From contig JAZSKI010000008.1 in the NCBI GenBank assembly GCA_045534775.1, positions 1-64,000 on the forward strand: a DNA stretch of 64,000 bases. Reading direction: 5' to 3'. How positions within the stretch are numbered: the stretch's first letter is position 1; each line of letters begins with the position of its first letter. The position numbers were made by a program, and so were the translations under genes. This stretch comes from JAZOTK01 sp045534775 (lineage in GTDB: Bacteria > Bacillota > Clostridia > RUG12999). Of the stretch, positions 1 to 8,585 are shown piece by piece. A model generated the notes under the pieces. The model was not told the origin of the DNA, made no database searches, and worked only from the letters and a program-made list of their open reading frames with translations.

Positions 1-132
1 GGTCCTTCGGGGCTGTTCAATTTTTTTTCGGGCGGGGCGGGTGATTATATCATTCCGTGGACCCATATCAAGACCGTAGGTGAGGATATAATATTGGTAG
101 AATATGCCTTAAGCAGTAACGGCAAAAAATAA
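1..132 (+). CDS. YlmC/YmxH-family PRC-barrel sporulation protein (C-terminal fragment)
   Basis: The reading frame is open from the left edge of the window and ends at TAA 130-132. The 43 visible residues end in a PRC-barrel-like strand pair with the motif DYIIPWTHIKTVGEDIILV, which is characteristic of the short YlmC/YmxH proteins found in spore-forming Firmicutes. The start and first half lie outside the window. The family is linked by gene context and expression to sporulation, but its biochemical role is not established. The C-terminal tail SSNGKK is hydrophilic, as usual for the family. No terminator is obvious before the rubrerythrin gene that follows. Confidence 0.75.
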   Translation, partial: GPSGLFNFFSGGAGDYIIPWTHIKTVGEDIILVEYALSSNGKK

Positions 133-197
133 TAATGAATATTTTTTCTTTAAAAGGTTAATAATGGTAATGAAAATTAATTTTTAGGAGGAAAAAT

Positions 198-779
198 ATG
201 GACTTTAAACAATCGGAAACCTTTTTCAATCTGGCGAGAGCATTTGCCGGCGAAAGTCAGGCGCGTAACAGATATATTTTTTATGCTGAGCGAGCCAAAA
301 ATGACGGATTAGAATATCTCAGCCGCCGAATACGGCAGATAGCCAAGAATGAACAGGCACACGCACAGGTATTTTTTAATCACATTATCCGTAGCGGCGG
401 CGAGCCTATATCAAATATTAATGTAGACGGCGGCTACCCCTTTGAGCTGGACAGTACGGAAAAAAATATGATGTTTGCGGCTACGGCGGAGCAGGCTGAA
501 AATGAAAAAATATATCCTTCCTTTGCCGAGAAGGCGAAGGAAGAAGGTTTTGAAGCGGTTGCTGCTTCCTTTAGACTGATAGCTACCATAGAAGGTGAGC
601 ATAACAAATTTTTCGGACAGGTATATAATCTGTTAAAATCAAATTCGCTGTACAGTCGGGAAAATCCTGTTACCTGGGAATGTTCCTACTGCGGGCACAG
701 ACATACGGGCAACAACGCTCCTGAGGTATGTCCCGTATGCGGAAAATCGGCAGGGTGGTTCATTTTCCCGGAAAACTAA
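198..779 (+). CDS. Rubrerythrin
   Basis: This is a cytoplasmic non-haem iron protein that reduces hydrogen peroxide in anaerobes. The ferritin-like four-helix domain occupies about residues 1-145 and shows the diiron ligands E19, the EQAH pair around residues 52-55, and a second ExxH (EGEH) near residue 133. A rubredoxin-like domain follows with CSYC and CPVC knuckles near residues 162 and 178. The length of 193 residues is normal for the family. The ATG is preceded by AGGAGG at 187-192 with good spacing. The gene stands alone between the YlmC fragment and a convergent minus-strand gene, and a bidirectional hairpin lies downstream. Family assignment is very secure. Confidence 0.95.
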   Translation: MDFKQSETFFNLARAFAGESQARNRYIFYAERAKNDGLEYLSRRIRQIAKNEQAHAQVFFNHIIRSGGEPISNINVDGGYPFELDSTEKNMMFAATAEQAENEKIYPSFAEKAKEEGFEAVAASFRLIATIEGEHNKFFGQVYNLLKSNSLYSRENPVTWECSYCGHRHTGNNAPEVCPVCGKSAGWFIFPEN

Positions 780-802
780 AGACTTCAACAGCAGAATATC
801 AA

Positions 803-845
803 AAATGCACCTCAAAAGTTAAACACTTTCGGGGTGCATATTTAA
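803..845. terminator. Bidirectional terminator between rubrerythrin and the minus-strand membrane gene
   Basis: A 14-bp stem with two G-U pairs (806-819 with 825-838) closes a five-base loop. A-rich sequence lies on the left and T-rich sequence on the right, so the hairpin can end transcription from both convergent genes. Confidence 0.8.
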
Positions 846-857
846 TATACATATTTA

Positions 858-2723
858 TTACCTTGCAGGTTTAACCTTATCAAACCCGTACTCGCTACCG
901 TCAGGGAGTCTCAGATAGAGGTAATCACCGCGGTTTTCTTCGTTAAGGAAGGAGACGGAAGCTTTGCCGCCTACGGGATATTCCGTGCCGTAGCGGTCTA
1001 TTATAACATACCCGTCAGGGAGAGGCTCGCTGAAATTCAAAATTATTTCCGTATCGGTTAAGGTCACAGTACAATCCTTGAAGGGAACAATATTGAATTG
1101 ATTATATATAAGCTGTAACACGCCGAAGCTGACAAGAGCCGCAGCGGGAAGTATGGGCATTGCTTTTTTCGGGAGAACCTCTGATTTATTTGAAATTACG
1201 GCTATTCCGTAGCTGATGACTGCCAGCATAGGGACGGTAACGTCAAAGATAAGTCGTTTGCCTACTTCTGTTAAAAGAATAGCGGCGATGCTTACAAGGA
1301 TTGCTCCGAGAGCAAGAACGCAGCAGCGGCAGAGATTTTTCGATACCTTGTCCTTCAAAAGCCGTATAAATGCCATAATAAGGGCAAAAATTGCCACCAG
1401 CGAAAAGACTGTAATAAAAGTGTTCAGGAAAAGGAAATATCTTTTATTATAATTCATATATACCCCGTAGCCGAACTGGGGCGAGGTAAGGTTAGCCGAA
1501 TAATAATAGGGCTTATATACGTCATTGTAGTAATTGGCAAATTTTGCGGATACATAATCTGCTGCCGAAGGAAAATCCTTAAGAATGGTATTTTTTATAC
1601 GTTCGCCTATCATAGCAGAGGTTTGAGCTTTCAGCTCGGTAATTTCTTCGAAAAGCTCGCCCTTACCCTTACTGTAGAGATTCCATATTTCGTGGAATTT
1701 ATCCGAGATTTCGTCGCCTTCTCTGTCATCATAAGGAGTATAGGTGCAAAGACCCGTAGCATGCCCCTTAGGTCTGGTTCCCACTTCAATAGTCCAGAGA
1801 GTTGCAAGGGAGTCCATTTTGGGATAAGGGTGAAGACCGCTGTGGTAAAGTGCGGCACCGATGGCAGACTGTATTATAAAAAAGCACAGGAGAGCCGTTG
1901 CGGTTTTGCCTATATTCTTAAGTATCATAAATTTCTTATAGCTTGTCAAAAGCCCGTCAACTGCTATGTAAACAAGGAAAAATCCGCAGGCTACGGGACG
2001 TATGGCAAATAAAATTCCGCCCACAAGGAAGGAACAGAGCTTTTCCCACAGTTTGTCGCCGTTATAAAGAAACAGCGCCAAAGCCGAAAGTGTGATGGAT
2101 GGCAAATAAATATACGGACCTACAAGCAGCATAAAAGGGAAAAATATTATAAGCACAAAGGCAGATGCCTCAGAGGCAGATTTCCCGAACATTCTGCGGC
2201 AGGCAAAGAATAAAGATAACATACTTATAAGTGTAAACAGAAAATTGGTTATTCTTACGCCGAGCCCTATGTCGTTTAAAAGTCGGACAATGGGATAGTA
2301 GAGAAGCACTACAAGCCTGTTGGTTACATAGCCCGAAAGATATGCTGTCTGGTATTGGTTTGTGCTTTTATCCAACGCCATTTCAAGGAAAAACGTCAAA
2401 TCATAGCAATCGTTGGCGGGACAGTAGGGGATAAAAAACTGCATAAAAAGTGCAGTTATACATAAAATGCCTATTAAAAACGGCGTCCGCAGCTTTTCAG
2501 ATACAAGTCTGAATGACGAAGCGGCGAGAGCCGTAAATATAACGGAAAGGGATGCGGCAGAAATTCTTTGGAATATTGATGATGCAAAGAAATCGGGATG
2601 CTCCTTCCCGAAAAGAATGTAGAATAAAACATAAAGGCAGTATGCCGCGGTTGCCGTTATTCCTGCAAGTCGCAGGAAAAGCCATATTCCGGCTGTAGCT
2701 TTATTCAATAAATTGTTTTTCAT
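858..2723 (-). CDS. Polytopic membrane protein, GT39/ArnT-like glycosyltransferase family
   Basis: The protein has 621 residues with about twelve predicted transmembrane helices over the first 500 residues and a soluble C-terminal tail of about 90 residues rich in beta-strand-forming sequence. The architecture, with acidic residues in the first outer loop after helix 3 (NDCYDLTF, near residue 103), resembles membrane glycosyltransferases that use polyprenyl-phosphate sugars (GT39/ArnT/PMT type). I see no motif that fixes the donor or acceptor, so the specific reaction is unknown. The start ATG has AAAGGA at good spacing. It lies 25 nt downstream of prmC in the same orientation and is probably the last gene of that minus-strand operon. 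Confidence 0.6.
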   Translation of the reverse strand: MKNNLLNKATAGIWLFLRLAGITATAAYCLYVLFYILFGKEHPDFFASSIFQRISAASLSVIFTALAASSFRLVSEKLRTPFLIGILCITALFMQFFIPYCPANDCYDLTFFLEMALDKSTNQYQTAYLSGYVTNRLVVLLYYPIVRLLNDIGLGVRITNFLFTLISMLSLFFACRRMFGKSASEASAFVLIIFFPFMLLVGPYIYLPSITLSALALFLYNGDKLWEKLCSFLVGGILFAIRPVACGFFLVYIAVDGLLTSYKKFMILKNIGKTATALLCFFIIQSAIGAALYHSGLHPYPKMDSLATLWTIEVGTRPKGHATGLCTYTPYDDREGDEISDKFHEIWNLYSKGKGELFEEITELKAQTSAMIGERIKNTILKDFPSAADYVSAKFANYYNDVYKPYYYSANLTSPQFGYGVYMNYNKRYFLFLNTFITVFSLVAIFALIMAFIRLLKDKVSKNLCRCCVLALGAILVSIAAILLTEVGKRLIFDVTVPMLAVISYGIAVISNKSEVLPKKAMPILPAAALVSFGVLQLIYNQFNIVPFKDCTVTLTDTEIILNFSEPLPDGYVIIDRYGTEYPVGGKASVSFLNEENRGDYLYLRLPDGSEYGFDKVKPAR

Positions 2724-2748
2724 AGTTTTATCCTTTCTGTTTTCAGGT

Positions 2749-3573
2749 TTAATTGGTGAGAGTGCCGAAAATTACCCGTTTAATGCCTGCTAAATCACAG
2801 AGACAGCCAATATTCCCGAAATCCTTTTTCATAAGGTCAAAAACCGCGTCATATTGGTTATACCCTATTTCAAAAGCGAGTATTCCGCGGGGATTCAAAA
2901 TTCCGGGAGCAATACTGCAAATGCGGCGGTAAAAGGTAAGACCGTCATCGCCACCGAAAAGGGCGAGATGCGGTTCATAGCTTTTAACGTCCGACATAAG
3001 GGTTTCCATATCTGCGGCTGTTATATAAGGCGGATTTGAGAGAATAAGGTCATAGCTTCCTCTCGGAATTTCCGTTAAAATATCAACCTGTTCAAATTCT
3101 ACGTCGGTTTCGTTGAGTTGGCTGTTAATTGAAGCTGTTTCAAGCGCCTCGCGGCTTATGTCAATCCCCTTCACCACGGCGTGAGACAAATGTTTTTTTA
3201 CGGCAATGGCTATACAGCCACTGCCGGTACAAACATCCAAAATATTTTTGCTTTTGCAATTTATTGCAAATTCCACCAAAACCTCCGTATCGGGACGTGG
3301 AATCAGCACGTTTTCATTAACCTTAAAATCCAGCCCGTAGAACTCCTGTTTGCCTGTTATATATGCCATCGGCACAGACCTTTCGCGTTTGCTGACGGCA
3401 TCAAAAAAAGCTTGCACAGCGTCCTTCGACAGTTCCCTTGACGAATTTGTTATCAGATCTGTCATGGACAGCCTGCAGAAATGAGACATGAGAAGTCTTG
3501 CTTCAAACAGGGGACTGTCCGATACGTTTTTCAAAAGCTCCGAGCCGCGTCGCAGGGCTTCGTTGATTACCAT
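2749..3573 (-). CDS. prmC: Peptide chain release factor N5-glutamine methyltransferase
   Basis: PrmC (HemK) methylates the glutamine of the GGQ motif in release factors RF1 and RF2. The 274-residue protein has an N-terminal helical domain (residues 1-75), a Rossmann SAM site with DVCTGSG (113-119) and the catalytic NPPY motif at 180-183. Length and domain order are standard. Its start overlaps the end of the upstream DUF1385 gene by 7 nt, so the two are translationally coupled. The DUF1385-prmC pair is common in Clostridia, where prfA usually follows; prfA is absent here and a membrane glycosyltransferase-like gene follows instead. Confidence 0.95.
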   Translation of the reverse strand: MVINEALRRGSELLKNVSDSPLFEARLLMSHFCRLSMTDLITNSSRELSKDAVQAFFDAVSKRERSVPMAYITGKQEFYGLDFKVNENVLIPRPDTEVLVEFAINCKSKNILDVCTGSGCIAIAVKKHLSHAVVKGIDISREALETASINSQLNETDVEFEQVDILTEIPRGSYDLILSNPPYITAADMETLMSDVKSYEPHLALFGGDDGLTFYRRICSIAPGILNPRGILAFEIGYNQYDAVFDLMKKDFGNIGCLCDLAGIKRVIFGTLTN

Positions 3574-4508
3574 TTTGCATCTTCCTTGTTTTCGGGAATA
3601 ACCTCCGTAAGTGAACGGATTGCAACCTCAATCTGTTCATCGTCGGGTTCTCTTGTAGTAAGCTTTTGCAACCAGAGGCCGGGTTTGTTTATTATCTGTA
3701 CAAGCTTATGGTCGCATCTGCCGGCAAGTTTTATCAGCTCATAGGCGAAGCCGGCGACAAAAGGCATAAGTGCCAGCTTTGAGAGTATTCTCACGGGAAG
3801 AGAATCCCAGGACAGGAATGAAAAAACAATAACGCTTATTATCATAACCTCAATAAGGAAGCTGGTTCCGCAACGAGGGTGAAGTCTGCTGTATTTTCTT
3901 ACGTTTTCGGGAGTAAGCTCGTCGCCGTGTTCGTAGCAGGCTATGGTTTTATGCTCGGCACCGTGATATTCAAAGACCCTTTGAATATCCTTGGTTTTGG
4001 ATACAAGCCATATATAAAGCACAAAAATACCCATTCTCACCACACCCTCAATGAGGCTTCTCGCCACATCATTGGGGATGAAATCGGTGGTGTATTTGGT
4101 GATAAGTGCCGGCAGGAACACAAAAAGACCCATAGAAAATATCAAAGCGATAACTACGGAAACGTAGATTACAATATCTTTATTTTTAAAGGTTTTTTCG
4201 AGCCAGAGGTCAAACTTTGAAGGCGCATAGGAAGGGTCATCCTCACCCAAATCATACAGCTCCGCTGAAAACATAAGAGTTCTTACTCCTAAAATCAGGG
4301 ATTCTACAAAGTTAACTATACCGCGTATTACGGGAAGCTTTAAAAATTTCCATTTCTGCAGTATGGAAGAAACAGGCTTTTTATCAACCACTATTTCTCC
4401 GTTGCTTTTTCTTACGGCAACGGCAATTTCTTTAGGACCGCGCATCATAACGCCTTCAAGAACAGCCTGACCGCCTATACTTGTTTTGTGTACTTTTTTA
4501 TCACTCAT
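3567..4508 (-). CDS. DUF1385 domain-containing membrane protein (YqhQ-like)
   Basis: This 313-residue protein matches the DUF1385/YqhQ family by its N-terminal GGQAVLEGVMMRGP motif (residues 12-25), several hydrophobic helices, and a YHGAEHKTIACYEHG segment followed by a PRCGTSF motif. The biochemical role of the family is not known. In Clostridia it is typically next to prmC, as here. AAAGGA precedes the ATG. It sits 22 nt downstream of an AraC-type regulator in the same orientation, so transcription probably starts upstream of that regulator. Confidence 0.88.
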   Translation of the reverse strand: MSDKKVHKTSIGGQAVLEGVMMRGPKEIAVAVRKSNGEIVVDKKPVSSILQKWKFLKLPVIRGIVNFVESLILGVRTLMFSAELYDLGEDDPSYAPSKFDLWLEKTFKNKDIVIYVSVVIALIFSMGLFVFLPALITKYTTDFIPNDVARSLIEGVVRMGIFVLYIWLVSKTKDIQRVFEYHGAEHKTIACYEHGDELTPENVRKYSRLHPRCGTSFLIEVMIISVIVFSFLSWDSLPVRILSKLALMPFVAGFAYELIKLAGRCDHKLVQIINKPGLWLQKLTTREPDDEQIEVAIRSLTEVIPENKEDAKW

Positions 4509-4530
4509 TTTTTAGTTCCTTTCAAAAAAA

Positions 4531-5460
4531 TTAATCTGTTACCTTATTTACAATAGACTCCTTATATTCCTTGCGGTAACGCAGGGGAGTCATTTTTTCC
4601 ATTTTCTTAAAAATATCATTAAATCGCTGGTGGCTTAAGAAGCCTACTCCGGCGGCAACATCGCTGATTTTCATATCGGTTTTTTCCAAAAGCTCTTTGG
4701 CAGATTCAATGCGAACCTTAAGGATAAAATTCTTCGGGCTTGTACCGAACAAATCCTTGAAGCTGTGGGCGAAATAGCTTTCGCTTAAATAAACATATCT
4801 GGCAATATCGCTGAGGGTCAAATCCTTGTTATAATTCTGGATAATGTAATCCCTGGCGGCGTGAAGGCTGTCGCTTAAATTCATACTCTTATACCTGGTA
4901 TCGTCCTCAAGATCCTGTTTTATAACACGGGACAGGTGGACGAACATCTCCAGCAGAAGAAGATATATCAGAAAATCGTTCCAGGTTTCCTGCTTATCAC
5001 GTTCATGGAGGATTTTCTGCAATACACTTAAAATCTCATTTTTAGGTCCCGGATTCAAAGTGATATAAGCACTTTTCTCAAGCTTTCTGATATTGTCAAT
5101 ATAGTCCTCCAACCCCAGAAGCTCGCTTAAGGAAGGATCGGGGGGAGCATTATCGCGACTGCTGAAGGTGAAGCTGAGGACTATAAATTCGCAGGATGCG
5201 GACCGCACCTCGAATTTATGCCATTGCCGCGGCTTGAGTATAACTATGTTATGTGGGGACAAGAGCACCTCTTCCCCGGAAATCCAGAAGGTAGCCGTCC
5301 CCTTTTTTATATATACCATTTCGTAATTATCATGGATGTTTTCCTGCATGGACCATGTGGTATCATGGATTTTTTCAAGAGATTTCACGATAACGGGGAA
5401 GTATGTTAAATTAGACATGGTTTCATTCCATGCCTGCGGTAAGAGTAAATTATTCATCAT
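4531..5460 (-). CDS. AraC-family transcriptional regulator with cupin sensor domain
   Basis: The N-terminal 110 residues form a cupin-like ligand pocket (motifs NYEMVYIKKG and PRQWHKFEV). The C-terminal 100 residues hold two helix-turn-helices, including LTLSDIARYVYLSESYFAHSF and the signature GFLSHQRFNDIFKK. The gene diverges from the HisD-like operon and is the obvious candidate to control it. AGGAGG lies 3 nt before the first ATG (5460) and 6 nt before the second (5457), so the second is the likelier start. Its own promoter contains a 16-bp perfect palindrome at 5484-5499 just after the predicted transcription start, suggesting autoregulation or control by another factor. The inducer cannot be read from sequence. 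Confidence 0.85.
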   Translation of the reverse strand: MMNNLLLPQAWNETMSNLTYFPVIVKSLEKIHDTTWSMQENIHDNYEMVYIKKGTATFWISGEEVLLSPHNIVILKPRQWHKFEVRSASCEFIVLSFTFSSRDNAPPDPSLSELLGLEDYIDNIRKLEKSAYITLNPGPKNEILSVLQKILHERDKQETWNDFLIYLLLLEMFVHLSRVIKQDLEDDTRYKSMNLSDSLHAARDYIIQNYNKDLTLSDIARYVYLSESYFAHSFKDLFGTSPKNFILKVRIESAKELLEKTDMKISDVAAGVGFLSHQRFNDIFKKMEKMTPLRYRKEYKESIVNKVTD

Positions 5461-5483
5461 TTACCTCCTGTTACAGTTGGTAT

Positions 5484-5499
5484 GTGTGAAATTTCACAC
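5484..5499. promoter_or_regulatory. Perfect 16-bp palindrome, candidate operator
   Basis: GTGTGAAATTTCACAC is its own reverse complement. It lies between the minus-strand -10 box (5511-5516) and the start codon of the AraC gene, a position from which a bound protein would block that gene. Confidence 0.55.
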
Positions 5500-5510
5500 C
5501 CTTACATATA

Positions 5511-5539
5511 ATTGTATAATTATTTTTGGTCATTGTCAA
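5511..5539 (-). promoter_or_regulatory. Promoter of the AraC regulator gene
   Basis: On the minus strand a consensus TTGACA (5534-5539) and TACAAT (5511-5516) are separated by exactly 17 bp. Confidence 0.7.
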
Positions 5540-5568
5540 TAGTTTTAATAAAAATATTAAAAAAAATA

Positions 5569-5597
5569 TTGCTTTATCCGTAAAAATGTATTATAAT
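5569..5597 (+). promoter_or_regulatory. Promoter of the HisD-like operon
   Basis: TTGCTT (5569-5574) and TATAAT (5592-5597) are spaced by 17 bp, 46 bp before the start codon at 5644. It diverges from the AraC promoter. Confidence 0.7.
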
Positions 5598-5643
5598 GAA
5601 TATATGATGATTTTAAACTTTACATAATCGGAGGATAATTTCT

Positions 5644-6936
5644 ATGAATATTTTTAAACTAAAGGAAATGACTGCTGAGGAAAAGCAGAAAATAATGAAA
5701 CGTGCGGAGCTTGATATTACTTCTCACATGATAGTGGCAAAAGAGGTTTCGGATGATGTTAAAGCAAGAGGGGATGCGGCACTTCTGGAATATACCGAGA
5801 AGTTTGACAGAGTTAAGCTTGACGGTGATAAAATAAAAGTACGTCCCGAAGAAATTGAAGCAGGATATGCAAGACTTGATGTAAAAACAAGAGAAGCTAT
5901 AGAATACGCCGCTAAAAATATAAGAGATTTCCATTCAAAACAAATGCCTGAGGAAATGTGGTTCACAGAAGTGGATAATGGCCTTATGGTAGGAGAAAAA
6001 ACCACTCCTATAGTGGACTGCTGTCTCTACGTTCCGGGGGGCAAAGGAAGCTTTCCTTCGGTGCTTCTTATGCTCGGTATTCCCGCAGTAGTTGCAGGAG
6101 TACCAAAAATTGTGGTGGTAACTCCTCCTAACAGTCAGGGTAATGTAGATGATGCAATCCTTGCGGCGGCTAAAATTATCGGTATTACCGAAATATACAA
6201 GGTAGGCGGAATCCAGGCTGTAGCCGCTGTAGCTTACGGTACGGAGACTGTTCCCAAATGTCATAAAATAATCGGCCCCGGCAACTCTTATGCTACAGCC
6301 GCAAAACGAGTTCTTGCCAATTACATAGATGCAGGTCTGCCTGCAGGACCCAGCGAATCCATAATCCTGGCTGATGAATATGCAGACCCCGAAAAGGCGG
6401 CACTTGACTGGATGATAGAAGCAGAACACGGCCCCGATTCAGCGGCGCTTTTAGTAACTCATTCAAGAGATTTGGCAGATAAGGTACTGCCCATAGTGGA
6501 GCGTCAGCTTAAAAAAGTAAGTGACAGAAGACGCGAATTTATTACTACAAACTTCTCCACCTACGGCGGAATCATTATAACGGATTCTTTAGAAGAATCT
6601 ATAGATTTTGTAAATGATTATGCCCCCGAGCATATGGAGGTTATGACAAAAGAACCTTTTGCAGTATTGCCTAAAATTAAAAATGCAGGCGAAATTTTAT
6701 TGGGTGATTATACACCTATTACCCTCTGTAACTTCCTCTTAGGCCCTAACGCAATCCTGCCTACAGGTCAGTTTGCAAAAACCTATTCAAGTGTTTCTGT
6801 ATTTGACTTTTTAAAACGTTCGTCGGTAGGCTATGCAACCAAAGCAGGCTTTGAGGCTGTTCGTGAAAAGGCGGCACTCTTTGCAACGGTAGAGGGCTTT
6901 GATTCTCACGCACTTGCAGTAAAAGACAGAAAATAA
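5644..6936 (+). CDS. Histidinol dehydrogenase (HisD) family protein, divergent at metal-site residues
   Basis: This 430-residue protein is a full-length member of the HisD family, which oxidises alcohols with NAD through a zinc site. The catalytic pair E329-H330 (APEHME), H262 and H422 are kept. By motif alignment to E. coli HisD, the zinc ligand Q259 is E259, the zinc ligand D360 is N363, and the substrate-contacting H367 is A370. It is also not in a his operon: its partners are a HisB-like protein, a HAD phosphatase and a fumarase-beta-like protein. Family members with other substrates exist, such as the sulfopropanediol dehydrogenase HpsN, so a non-histidine role is plausible. GGAGG precedes the ATG by 9 nt. 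A simple annotation would call it hisD. Confidence 0.85.
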   Translation: MNIFKLKEMTAEEKQKIMKRAELDITSHMIVAKEVSDDVKARGDAALLEYTEKFDRVKLDGDKIKVRPEEIEAGYARLDVKTREAIEYAAKNIRDFHSKQMPEEMWFTEVDNGLMVGEKTTPIVDCCLYVPGGKGSFPSVLLMLGIPAVVAGVPKIVVVTPPNSQGNVDDAILAAAKIIGITEIYKVGGIQAVAAVAYGTETVPKCHKIIGPGNSYATAAKRVLANYIDAGLPAGPSESIILADEYADPEKAALDWMIEAEHGPDSAALLVTHSRDLADKVLPIVERQLKKVSDRRREFITTNFSTYGGIIITDSLEESIDFVNDYAPEHMEVMTKEPFAVLPKIKNAGEILLGDYTPITLCNFLLGPNAILPTGQFAKTYSSVSVFDFLKRSSVGYATKAGFEAVREKAALFATVEGFDSHALAVKDRK

Positions 6937-6957
6937 TCAGAAAGCGAGGTAACCGGA

Positions 6958-7575
6958 ATGATAAAGATTACCAGAAAAACAACGGAATCCCTTATTACAG
7001 TAACCGTATCGGAAGGACCGGTGGCGGCGGATTACAGAACAAAGATAAACACTCCGCACCCTTTTCTGTCACATATGATTGAACATATTGTATGGAGAAG
7101 TGGTCTCAATATTACTACAGAGGTGAAGCTCGGCGAATTTTTCCTTATGCACGTGGTGTGCGAGGATTTGGGTATTACTCTGGGTAAGGCACTGGCTGAA
7201 TACGCTGAAGAAAATACGGCAAATGGTATATACGGCTTCGGCGACGGTATGGGAATTATTGATGAAGCAAGAGCCGTTGCGGCAGTCAGCTTTGAAAACA
7301 GGGCATATTTTGATATGAGCGCAGATTTTATGCCCGCTGAAACAGAGGGCATGAACAGCGAAGACCTGCAGACCTTTTTGGAGGGTATGGCACAAGGTGC
7401 CCGTATGACTCTCCAGATAGACCTGCAACGCGGTGTAAACGGTCACCATATCTGGGAAGCGATTTACCGCGGAGTAGGACTTGCAATAGGAAGAGCCTTC
7501 AGCCCTGATGAAAAGCGTAAGGGGATGACGGCAGGCGTTGCGGGCAATATTGAATTTACCGTGGAGAAAAATTAA
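6958..7575 (+). CDS. Imidazoleglycerol-phosphate dehydratase (HisB) family protein with altered metal ligands
   Basis: The 205-residue protein has the length and two-fold repeat of IGP dehydratase and keeps the SHM motif (H39), DEA (102-104) and the second HHxxE (163-167). The hallmark HHTxED of the first repeat is replaced by HVVCED (residues 65-70), so one manganese histidine is lost, and the LH of the LHV motif is LQ (Q153). Canonical IGPD needs these histidines to bind its two manganese ions, so the usual dehydration is doubtful or the metal set differs. It follows the HisD-like gene by 21 nt and its stop overlaps the next start by one base. This looks like a repurposed paralogue. Confidence 0.8.
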   Translation: MIKITRKTTESLITVTVSEGPVAADYRTKINTPHPFLSHMIEHIVWRSGLNITTEVKLGEFFLMHVVCEDLGITLGKALAEYAEENTANGIYGFGDGMGIIDEARAVAAVSFENRAYFDMSADFMPAETEGMNSEDLQTFLEGMAQGARMTLQIDLQRGVNGHHIWEAIYRGVGLAIGRAFSPDEKRKGMTAGVAGNIEFTVEKN

Positions 7576-8585
7576 TGAAAAAAAGTAAAATAATTTTCGA
7601 TATGGATGGAGTTATTACCACAGAACAGCGTTATTGGGACTGTGCGGCCCTGACTGTCTGGGAAATGTATTTCAGCGAAAAGTATTTCGGAACAAAAAAG
7701 CTTGATATGACCGAGGCACGGTTAAGGGTAAAGGAAATACGTGACTATGTTTTCTGCGGGGACAGGATTATCCATATTATGAAAAATTACGGTGTTAACA
7801 GTAACTGGGATTTGGCGTATGCCGTATTGGCAGGAATTATCCATATAGGCGGTGCGGATTTTGAGAAGGTCTGCCGACTGTTTGAAGAAAAAAAACTCCG
7901 GGCACCGGAAATTTATGATTTTGCAAATGAAATTCTCTGTGAGAAGCTTGCCATGGCGGACTGTAGCCGCAGTAGTGAGCTGTGGCAAAAAATAATGTAT
8001 GTGTTCCAGGAATGGTACTACGGTGACGAGGCATTTGAGGAGCAGTACGGCTTTTCTGCGACAGCTAAAGGAAAAAAAGGCTTTATGCACGGAGAGATAC
8101 CGATGTTTTCGATTCAGGAAACGGAAAATTTATTGAAAACTCTCAGGGATAAAGGGATAATTTTGGGTATAGGCACGGGCAGATGTGCCTATGAAATAGA
8201 AACACCCCTTAAGCTGTGGGGACTTGATAAATATTTTGATAAGAAATCCTGCTGCACCTTTGATATGATGGCGGAGGCTGAAAAAAAGCAGGGGATATTT
8301 CTTTCAAAACCCCACCCTTATACTTTTTTAAAAGCGGCGTTCGGTAATGAATATACTGATGAGCAGCTAATCCGCGGCGAATATGATGACACCTGCGTAA
8401 AAGAAATTTTAATCGTAGGAGATGCGGGGACGGATTTGTTTGCCGCCAAGGCGATGAAAGCGGATTTTGCCGCTGTTCTCACCGGCGTGTCGGGGAAAAA
8501 GGCAGAAGCTTTTTTTAAGGAAAACAATTCGGAGCTGATTTTGGAAAATGTGCTGAAATTAGCGGAAAGGATTGAAAATGATTAA
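7575..8585 (+). CDS. HAD-superfamily hydrolase
   Basis: The N-terminal motif FDMDGVI carries the nucleophile and acid/base aspartates (D9, D11) and the C-terminal motif GDAGTDLFAA holds the magnesium-binding acidic pair, both typical of HAD phosphatases. The 336-residue length implies a large helical cap of about 170 residues between the two core halves, bigger than in common phosphoglycolate phosphatases. The start overlaps the preceding stop (TAATG) and its end overlaps the next gene, so the four genes are translationally coupled. By context it would remove a phosphate in the same pathway, like histidinol-phosphate phosphatase in histidine synthesis. The substrate is unknown. Confidence 0.8.
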   Translation: MKKSKIIFDMDGVITTEQRYWDCAALTVWEMYFSEKYFGTKKLDMTEARLRVKEIRDYVFCGDRIIHIMKNYGVNSNWDLAYAVLAGIIHIGGADFEKVCRLFEEKKLRAPEIYDFANEILCEKLAMADCSRSSELWQKIMYVFQEWYYGDEAFEEQYGFSATAKGKKGFMHGEIPMFSIQETENLLKTLRDKGIILGIGTGRCAYEIETPLKLWGLDKYFDKKSCCTFDMMAEAEKKQGIFLSKPHPYTFLKAAFGNEYTDEQLIRGEYDDTCVKEILIVGDAGTDLFAAKAMKADFAAVLTGVSGKKAEAFFKENNSELILENVLKLAERIEND

